Below are positions 59,121 to 64,000 of a stretch of DNA of 64,000 nt, in pieces. How positions within the stretch are numbered: position 1 is the stretch's first letter; the number at the start of each line of letters is the position of its first letter. Source of the DNA: Pseudomonas baetica (GTDB taxonomy: Bacteria; Pseudomonadota; Gammaproteobacteria; Pseudomonadales; Pseudomonadaceae); NCBI RefSeq assembly GCF_019733355.1, contig NZ_JAIHLQ010000003.1:186001-250000 (forward strand), in the 5' to 3' direction. A program made the translations under genes and the position numbers. The notes beneath the pieces were generated by a model. That model made no database searches and had not been told where the DNA came from. It saw only the letters and a list, made by a program, of their open reading frames with translations.

Positions 59121-61119
59121 GCACTTGTGTGGGCTGTTCTTGTGTTGGGCACTGGCGCTGCCCGCGGTGGCCGCCGTCCCGCAAGACTGGGGCCAATCGG
59201 CCTACGCCTATGAAGCCACGCAAACCTCGCTGGATACCGTGCTGCGCGATTTCGCCAATGCCTTTGGTGTGGGCCTGAGCATGAACGGCGTCAGTGGCAT
59301 GCTTGACGTCAAACTGCGGGCCAGCAACGCCGTGGAGTTTCTTGATCGACTGGCGCTGGAGCATCAGTTCCAGTGGTTCGTTTACAACGGCAAGCTGTAT
59401 GTCAGCCCGCAATCGGCGCAGGTCGCGCAGCGGCTGGAGGTGTCTGCTGACGCCGCGCCGGATCTCAAACAGGCACTGACCGATATCGGCCTGCTGGACA
59501 AGCGCTTCGGTTGGGGGGAGTTGCCCGATGAAGGCGTGGTCTTGGTCAGCGGGCCCCAGCGCTACGTTGAACTGATCCGCAGCTTCAGCAAAGAAAAGGT
59601 CAAGCCTGACGAAAAGCAGCAGGTGATGATGTTTGCCCTGCGCTACGCGGCGGTGGCCGACCGGCAGATTCAGTATCGAGAACAAACCGTGACCATCCCC
59701 GGGGTGGCCGCCATTCTTGAGGGACTGCTGGAGAACCAGCGCTCCACGCCACCTTCAGCCCTCGATCCCAAAGCCAACATCAACGCCTTGCAAAGCATGG
59801 CCGACAGCGCGCGGGGCAAAATCCTGCGTCTGGCCACTGAGCGGGTCAGCGGCCGCAGCGAGGCCAGAACCGGTACGGGCGGGCAGCGCCGTGTGGCAGC
59901 CGATGTGCGCAACAACGCTGTGCTGATCTATGACAACCCGGACAAACGCGCGCAATACCAACAATTGGTGGAGCAATTGGATCTGCCGAGCAAGCTGGTT
60001 GAGATCGACGCCATCATCCTCGATATCGACCGTAATCAGTTGAGCAACCTGGAATCACGCTGGTCGGTGCGGGCGGGCAGCGTGACGGCCGGCAGTTCGC
60101 TGCTCGGCAGCGGTTCTTCGACGTTGTTCATCCGCGACTTTGATCGGTTCTTCGCCGAGATCCAGGCGTTGGAGGGGCAGGGCGTGGCTTCGGTGATCGC
60201 CCGCCCCTCGGTGCTCACCCTGGAAAATCAGCCAGCGGTCATCGACTTCAGCCGTACCCAGTACATCACCGCCACCGGCGAGCGGGTGGCGACCATTCAA
60301 CCTGTGACCGCTGGCACCAGCCTGCAAGTGATTCCGCGCACCATTGCGGGTGTCGGGGGCAATCGTTTCCAGTTGATCGTGGATATCGAAGACGGCCAAC
60401 TGGAACAGCTGCGTGATCAGCAGACGCCGACCGTCAAGCGCGGCACCGTGAGCACGCAGGCCGTGATCGCCGAGAACCGTTCGCTGGTGATCGGCGGTTT
60501 CCATGTGGACGAGCGTGGCGACCAGCAGCAACAGGTTCCGGTGCTCGGGCAGATCCCGTTGATCGGGCCGCTGTTTTCTTCCAACAAACGCCAGATGTCC
60601 CGGCGCGAACGTTTGTTTATTCTGACGCCGCGCCTGATAGGTGATCAGATTGACCCGGCACGCTACGTTGCCAGCGAAAATCGCGGGCAACTGGATCGGG
60701 CGCTGGCCTCCGGACGTGAACCCGGCAAAGCCTCGGTTCTGCGTGCCACGATCGCCTCGACGTTTGCCGGGTTGGTGAAGGGCGGCATTCCCAGTGATAT
60801 CAAACAGTCATCATCTGGTGTGGCCTTGGGCGATCTGTGTAAAGTGAGCCACGGTTTCACGCTGGATCGTCAGCGGATGCAGTGGTTCAGCGCAACAGAT
60901 TTTCGCGTGGCGGTGGGCGTGGTGAAAAACACCAGTGCCAAACCCCAGCAGTTCGACCCGGCGTCCTGTTCAGGATCACAGACATTGGCCGTAACAGTTG
61001 CACCCCAGTACCTCTTGCAACCTGGTGAATCAACTGAGGTTTTCGTGGCTTTGCGACCGATAGCAACCTCTACGTCGGCGGCAACACCGGCACGGATATC
61101 GATGTTGCCCCTACAGTAA
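59113..61119 (+). CDS. hrcC: T3SS outer-membrane secretin HrcC/RscC (SctC)
   Basis: A 668-residue secretin. Signal peptide is FKHLCGLFLCWALALPAVAA. N0/N1 domains follow (LDTVLRDFANAFGVGLSMNG, FALRYAAVADRQIQ), then N3 (VAADVRNNAVLIYDNPDKRA, YQQLVEQLDLPSKLVEIDAI). The secretin barrel has VASVIARPSVLTLENQPAVI and VPVLGQIPLIGPLFSSNKRQ, the most conserved secretin block. It forms the outer-membrane ring with HrpT as pilotin. The last 130 residues after this block are family-typical but variable. Confidence 0.93.
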   Translation: MFKHLCGLFLCWALALPAVAAVPQDWGQSAYAYEATQTSLDTVLRDFANAFGVGLSMNGVSGMLDVKLRASNAVEFLDRLALEHQFQWFVYNGKLYVSPQSAQVAQRLEVSADAAPDLKQALTDIGLLDKRFGWGELPDEGVVLVSGPQRYVELIRSFSKEKVKPDEKQQVMMFALRYAAVADRQIQYREQTVTIPGVAAILEGLLENQRSTPPSALDPKANINALQSMADSARGKILRLATERVSGRSEARTGTGGQRRVAADVRNNAVLIYDNPDKRAQYQQLVEQLDLPSKLVEIDAIILDIDRNQLSNLESRWSVRAGSVTAGSSLLGSGSSTLFIRDFDRFFAEIQALEGQGVASVIARPSVLTLENQPAVIDFSRTQYITATGERVATIQPVTAGTSLQVIPRTIAGVGGNRFQLIVDIEDGQLEQLRDQQTPTVKRGTVSTQAVIAENRSLVIGGFHVDERGDQQQQVPVLGQIPLIGPLFSSNKRQMSRRERLFILTPRLIGDQIDPARYVASENRGQLDRALASGREPGKASVLRATIASTFAGLVKGGIPSDIKQSSSGVALGDLCKVSHGFTLDRQRMQWFSATDFRVAVGVVKNTSAKPQQFDPASCSGSQTLAVTVAPQYLLQPGESTEVFVALRPIATSTSAATPARISMLPLQ

Positions 61120-61230
61120 CGGGGGTTATAAAAATAACTCAATAACGCGACTCTTATCATTCAAGTGTCCGACTGCCTGACTCGCACGGCCAGGCGCAAT
61201 GATCAAAAGTCCTACAAGGAAGGTGACGAG

Positions 61231-61425
61231 ATGAAGTTGTATCAGGCCGGTATTGTGACAGCGGGTCTGCTTTTGTTGAGCGCTTGTACTTTAATACCTG
61301 AGACTGCATGTGGCTCAGGTGATTGTCAGCAACTTGACGTCAATAATGGCGAGTTGAATGTCTGGTGGTCGCCCACACTGCGCGATGGCGGTGGTGAATA
61401 CAGTACGGTGTCTCTGCATGACTGA
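61231..61425 (+). CDS. hrpT: HrpT/RspT, T3SS outer-membrane lipoprotein (pilotin)
   Basis: A 64-residue lipoprotein: MKLYQAGIVTAGLLLLSAC with lipobox LLLSAC, then a short mature part with two further Cys (TACGSGDCQQ). HrpT is the small pilotin-like lipoprotein needed for HrcC assembly. The ribosome site AAGGAAGGTGACGAG is strong. Its end overlaps the hrpV start by 8 bases. Confidence 0.88.
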   Translation: MKLYQAGIVTAGLLLLSACTLIPETACGSGDCQQLDVNNGELNVWWSPTLRDGGGEYSTVSLHD

Positions 61426-61768
61426 AACGATTCTTCAAAGTAGTGACCAGCAGGATTTCCTGATGCGTATCGGCGAAAAGCAGGCCAGCGCGTGGCAATG
61501 GGCGCCGGGCATCGAGTTCGTTTGCCGCAAGGAGAGCCTGGGCTGGGGCTTGGCGTTGAATATTCAGCGGCAAGCGCAACGTCCCGATCTGTTTTCGGAA
61601 GCGCTTAAACGCCGTTTCGAAAATGTTGAATCCTACGACGGTTACTACATTTGCCTGGATAGCCAACACACTTTCGTGGTTTGGCATGAACTCAACATTG
61701 AATATCAGGGAGAGCAACTACAGACGTTACTTTGCCAACTCTTGTCATTGGCCGGTTTGAAGCACTGA
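61418..61768 (+). CDS. hrpV: HrpV/RspV, negative regulator of the T3SS activator
   Basis: A 116-residue soluble protein (FLMRIGEKQASAWQWAPGI, GWGLALNIQRQAQ, YDGYYICLDSQHTFVVWHEL). In P. syringae HrpV binds HrpS and blocks sigma54 activation of hrpL; HrpG frees HrpS. Position as the last gene of this operon and length agree. Here only one HrpR/S-type protein exists, so HrpV probably acts on RspR. Confidence 0.85.
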   Translation: MTETILQSSDQQDFLMRIGEKQASAWQWAPGIEFVCRKESLGWGLALNIQRQAQRPDLFSEALKRRFENVESYDGYYICLDSQHTFVVWHELNIEYQGEQLQTLLCQLLSLAGLKH

Positions 61769-61790
61769 CCCCGGTATTTCTATTCACGTT

Positions 61791-61819
61791 GGAACTCTTC
61801 GTCCTTGTTTTTCCACTCA
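61791..61819 (+). promoter_or_regulatory. hrp box of the effector chaperone gene
   Basis: GGAACT (61791-61796), 16-base spacer, CCACTCA (61813-61819). The T in position 6 of the first block and the 16-base spacer are both accepted HrpL variants. It lies 47 bases before the chaperone ATG. Confidence 0.85.
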
Positions 61820-61865
61820 TGTTGCGTGTCGGCAGCGGCCGACGAAATAAACTTGAGGAAAAACA

Positions 61866-62264
61866 ATGGCGACCCCCGAGTCCATCATCCAGCGACTAAT
61901 TGCCCAACTGGCCAGCCAATTGGGCACGCCTCTTACCTTCCAACGCGGTGTTTGCGCGTTATATGACAGTGACGGTGTTCAGGCCGCTGTCATCGAATTG
62001 CCGGAACACAGCGACACCGTGGTTTTTCATTGTCGTCTGGGCGCCGTTCAACCGGGCGTCGACGCACTGCAACGGTTACTCACCCTGAACTTCGACGTCG
62101 CGACCTTGCGCGGCTGCTGGCTGGCGCTGGATCAGGGCGATGTACGGCTCTGCACTACGTGCGAATTACAGCGCCTCGATGAAGACAGTTTTTGCAGTCT
62201 GGTGCACGGCTTCATCGCCCAGGCCCGCGAAACACGCCTGAGCCTGGCACGCATGATCAATTGA
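61866..62264 (+). CDS. Type III effector chaperone, probably of the AvrE/RopE-type effector
   Basis: A 132-residue acidic-to-neutral alpha/beta protein with the CesT-like chaperone pattern: helical start (ESIIQRLIAQLASQLGTPL), strands (GVQAAVIELPEHSDTVVFHC), then LNFDVATLRGCWLALDQGDV and C-terminal helix (LVHGFIAQARETRLSLARMI). It has its own hrp box and GAGG ribosome site. The AvrE-family effector gene lies 850 bases away on the other strand, and AvrF/DspF-type chaperones serve this family, so partnership is likely though not proven. Confidence 0.8.
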   Translation: MATPESIIQRLIAQLASQLGTPLTFQRGVCALYDSDGVQAAVIELPEHSDTVVFHCRLGAVQPGVDALQRLLTLNFDVATLRGCWLALDQGDVRLCTTCELQRLDEDSFCSLVHGFIAQARETRLSLARMIN

Positions 62265-62271
62265 CCCTGAA

Positions 62272-62299
62272 GGAACCGACGTTCAACGACGGCCACACA
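62272..62299 (+). promoter_or_regulatory. Orphan hrp box upstream of a terminator
   Basis: GGAACC (62272-62277), 15-base spacer, CCACACA (62293-62299), an exact consensus HrpL promoter starting 8 bases after the chaperone stop. No gene on the plus strand follows; the next feature is a strong terminator at 62362-62392. Confidence 0.85.
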
Positions 62300-62304
62300 G
62301 GCAC

Positions 62305-62392
62305 CGAGCGTTTGCTGGAAGCGCGCGAATTAAGGGACGCAGCACCACACGCGGTAAAAAAACGGGCGCCTGCTGACAGGCGCCCGTTCTTT
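62305..62392 (+). ncRNA. Candidate HrpL-dependent small RNA of about 85-90 nt
   Basis: A transcript starting about six bases after the orphan hrp box and ending at the hairpin would span roughly 62305-62392. It contains no ATG or GTG start with a ribosome site before the hairpin. The 5' part is purine-rich (GGAAGCGCGCGAATTAAGGG) and the 3' end is a typical intrinsic terminator. The existence of the RNA is inferred; exact ends are estimates. The hairpin's lower part lies close to the 3' end of the hydroxylase gene transcribed from the opposite strand. Confidence 0.5.
62356..62392. terminator. Bidirectional Rho-independent terminator
   Basis: An 11-bp perfect stem (ACGGGCGCCTG 62362-62372 and CAGGCGCCCGT 62377-62387) with loop CTGA. 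TTCTTT follows on the plus strand and AAAAAAA precedes it, giving a T tract on the minus strand. It ends plus-strand transcription from the orphan hrp box and minus-strand transcription of the hydroxylase gene. Confidence 0.9.
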
Positions 62393-62408
62393 ATGGGGTC
62401 GCCCCCCG

Positions 62409-63038
62409 TCAGGCGTTCGCTGGGTTGGCAGGTACCCGGTGCAGTCTGGCTTGCTGGAACTCCAGGTAAAGAATGGATCGAGGTGCATCGCTGGCATTGA
62501 CCACGAAATGGTCCTGCGAGCCGTCGAAGATCGCGGCGGCGCCGCAATGGTGCTGATGAAATTCGCCGGAAACGTTCAAGTAAGCGTAATTGCGCTCGCA
62601 TGCGGCCTCGAGTGTCAGGTGCATTTGCAGCAAGCCTTCCTCACCGACCTCCGGGTGGCGGTGGGTGCTCAGCCAGGCGTGGGGGGCGAGCCGTGCGAGG
62701 GCGGCGACCTTGAGCCCGCGCACGGCGTCAAGCAGTGCAAGGGTCTGAGGCAGTGCGGCGCGGGCCGGTGCCAATGCCTGATCGCGAAACACCAGCGGGT
62801 ATTGCACCCAGTCGCGGTTACCACCGGCTTCGCCCCAGCCTTTGAGCCACCCATATCGGCCGCCTTGTTGCAGGTGCGCCGTGACCTCGTGATGAATCTG
62901 CTCATGGGGTTTGTCAGTACGATCGATGTCGAGCACCGGCGCCTGTAACGCCAACAGTTCCTGATGCATCAGCGGCCATTGGGCGGCCAGTTCGGCCAGC
63001 CGTGGAAATTCGTTGAGGGGATAAAACGCAGGGCGCAT
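62409..63038 (-). CDS. Aspartyl/asparaginyl beta-hydroxylase-like Fe(II)/2-oxoglutarate dioxygenase
   Basis: A 209-residue protein with the C-terminal catalytic pattern of the Asp/Asn beta-hydroxylase family: HAWLSTHRHPE gives a candidate first iron ligand (His126 or His128), IFDGSQDHFVVNASDAPRSI gives the distal His177 and Arg187 for 2-oxoglutarate. The N-terminal part is short. No signal peptide. AAGGAGG eight bases before ATG is excellent, while a longer frame upstream is not used. It lies between the effector chaperone gene and the effector, in the same direction as the effector but behind its terminator. Substrate could be a protein side chain or a small amino-acid compound. Confidence 0.8.
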   Translation of the reverse strand: MRPAFYPLNEFPRLAELAAQWPLMHQELLALQAPVLDIDRTDKPHEQIHHEVTAHLQQGGRYGWLKGWGEAGGNRDWVQYPLVFRDQALAPARAALPQTLALLDAVRGLKVAALARLAPHAWLSTHRHPEVGEEGLLQMHLTLEAACERNYAYLNVSGEFHQHHCGAAAIFDGSQDHFVVNASDAPRSILYLEFQQARLHRVPANPANA

Positions 63039-63077
63039 GGAGCCTCCTTGAAAGCTTGAAACCTGGCCACGAGGGCG

Positions 63078-63103
63078 AAAAAGCGTGGCCGCGCGGGCCA
63101 CGC
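63078..63103 (-). terminator. Rho-independent terminator of the AvrE/RopE-type effector gene
   Basis: On the minus strand an 8-bp stem (plus-strand GCGTGGCC 63083-63090, GGCCACGC 63096-63103, loop GCGCG) is followed by TTTTT (63082-63078). It begins 17 bases after the effector stop codon. Confidence 0.85.
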
Positions 63104-63120
63104 AGAAAGTGTCAGCCGGC

Positions 63121-64000
63121 TTAGCGCTTGAGTTCCAAGCCATCTGTTTTCAAGGCGTCCACCGCGGCCTTGAGTGGTGCCGAAGGCCTTGAGAGTTCGC
63201 CATCAAGGAAGTAATGCTTGGGTGCGTCCTGATCCTGGCCGTAGCTGAAGTTGATTTTGCCCAAGGTCTTGTTGACGTTGATCGACGCACTGCTGTTGTA
63301 ACTGACCAAGGGCAGTGGCGAGGAGAAGGTCTCGGGCTGGCTGACGCTCTGGAACACGGTGATGGCCTTGATCCGCATGTTGTTGCGGTCGCTGAGCAAC
63401 GCAGCCAGTTCTTTCTGTGACAGGTCGCCTTTGCGGCTGCCTTCATCGACCCGGTCCTGCACCGAGTCCTTGAGTTCCAGCCGCACCCTGGCCAAGGTGC
63501 CAGGCGTGCCTTGAAGCTCTTTGATCAAGGCCTTTAAGGTCGGGTCCTGGCCGAGCAACGTCGATACCCGCTCGGCGTTGCTTGGCGAGTGCATCGGGCT
63601 GACCAGGCTCATCACCTTGGACACCATGCCTTGCTCGCTCAGACGCGAAAGGTTGGTGTAAGAGCTTTCGAAGCGACCACTGTCGAGCAGGCTGTGCTTG
63701 GCATCGGCGGCCTGTTGCTGCACTCCTGCGCGTTTCAGGGCGCGGAGGGCCGCATATTGCTCGTCGTTTTCCGCCGGTTTGTCGGCGAAGTGCCGGTTCA
63801 GATCGCCCAGTTGCTTGTGCAGTTTTTCCTTGGCGCCAAGGCCGGCGTAATCGTTATGTTCGCTATCTTTCACAAGCGCCACCGTCTTCTGGGAAGCGGG
63901 GTCCTTGAAGGCGGCGCCGAGGCTGTCGCCCAGCTTGCTCAGGTTGGCGCTGGTCAGCGGTTCGGCCTCCTTGAAGGTGAACTTGACGCGTTTTGTGGTT
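63121..64000 (-). CDS. ropE: C-terminal part of an AvrE/DspE/RopE-type type III effector (5' end outside window)
   Basis: The open frame enters at the window edge (KFTFKEAEPLTSANLSKLGD) and ends 293 codons later with LELKR. Text such as GTLARVRLELKDSVQDRVDE, LLSDRNNMRIKAITVFQSVS and SASINVNKTLGKINFSYGQD is of the AvrE-family C-terminal domain, which carries beta-structure of the water/solute-channel-forming effectors. A terminal basic pair like LKR recalls the ER-retention-like tail noted for this family. The start is beyond 64000 so length and promoter cannot be judged. Confidence 0.75.
   Translation of the reverse strand, partial: TTKRVKFTFKEAEPLTSANLSKLGDSLGAAFKDPASQKTVALVKDSEHNDYAGLGAKEKLHKQLGDLNRHFADKPAENDEQYAALRALKRAGVQQQAADAKHSLLDSGRFESSYTNLSRLSEQGMVSKVMSLVSPMHSPSNAERVSTLLGQDPTLKALIKELQGTPGTLARVRLELKDSVQDRVDEGSRKGDLSQKELAALLSDRNNMRIKAITVFQSVSQPETFSSPLPLVSYNSSASINVNKTLGKINFSYGQDQDAPKHYFLDGELSRPSAPLKAAVDALKTDGLELKR

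Noticed and set aside
62192..62500. Plus-strand open frame spanning the orphan hrp box and terminator
   Set aside because: It begins inside the chaperone gene in another frame, reads straight through a strong terminator and continues antisense to the hydroxylase. I saw no ribosome site after the hrp box, so the interval is treated as non-coding.
1..64000. tRNA, rRNA, CRISPR arrays, intact transposases or prophage genes
   Set aside because: None was recognised on either strand. The repeated GAGCAAGCCCGCTC units are REP elements, not CRISPR repeats, because they occur in inverted pairs at scattered sites.

Overview
The window looks like a chromosomal segment of a Pseudomonas of the P. fluorescens complex. 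The evidence is the mtlRE-F-G-K-D-Y-Z mannitol locus, a mexEF-oprN-type efflux operon, Pseudomonas-specific small families (DUF1652-, DUF2790-type), paired REP elements with a GCGGGCTTGCTCGCGAA core, and an Hrp1-type type III secretion system (T3SS) in the rsp/rsc arrangement. No rRNA, tRNA, CRISPR array or complete insertion sequence was recognised.

Layout. 1-4.1 kb: a broken gene end, a putative Thr/Ile leader-peptide attenuator in front of a short threonine dehydratase, then small stress/envelope genes including ecotin. 4.2-7.7 kb: an orphan vgrG whose C-terminal extension is cut off by an in-frame amber codon, a decaying effector fragment whose start appears mutated to ATA, and an oprD-porin relic. 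7.8-18.2 kb: a lipoprotein with a lysozyme-like fold and the mannitol operon on the minus strand, with three REP pairs between its genes and the AraC-type activator MtlR upstream. 18.3-24.1 kb: a lower-GC accessory stretch with a PI-PLC-like gene, its decayed tandem copy, a glycosyltransferase, and a 777-residue protein with a cholera/pertussis-like ADP-ribosyltransferase C-terminus. 24.2-34.7 kb: a signalling island of three histidine kinases, CheR-like and CheB-like proteins, two lone receivers and a two-domain KaiC-like ATPase. 34.8-45.3 kb: a TPR protein, an AaeB/AaeX/AaeA-like aromatic-acid efflux module and a MexEF-OprN-like RND pump. 45.5-53.3 kb: an M20 peptidase, a DUF2271 / PepSY-flavodoxin reductase / ApbE flavinylation module and a divergent OmpR-type two-component pair. 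53.8-64 kb: one half of an Hrp T3SS: one enhancer-binding activator, the hrpA-Z-B-J-D-E operon, the hrpF-G-hrcC-T-V operon, an effector chaperone, an Asp/Asn beta-hydroxylase-like gene and the 3' end of an AvrE/RopE-type effector.

How parts work together. RspR (HrpS-like) should activate sigma54 transcription of the sigma factor HrpL/RspL, which lies outside the window. HrpL would then read the four hrp boxes found here (54766, 58444, 61791, 62272). Three precede obvious T3SS transcripts. The fourth sits only about 65 bases before a strong terminator with no convincing ORF between, so it may drive a small RNA. hrpZ is split by a +1 shift at a run of seven Gs. MtlR plus the MtlEFGK importer bring in polyols, MtlD oxidises them and MtlY/MtlZ phosphorylate the ketoses. 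ApbE probably flavinylates the DUF2271 protein, which carries a DGVSGAS motif, and the PepSY-flavodoxin reductase would feed it electrons.

The most interesting items are the putative HrpL-dependent small RNA, the four-segment attenuator before threonine dehydratase, the orphan ADP-ribosyltransferase toxin-like protein with PxE in place of ExE, the hrpZ frameshift, and the hydroxylase between an effector and its likely chaperone. All assignments come from reading the sequence without database searches.
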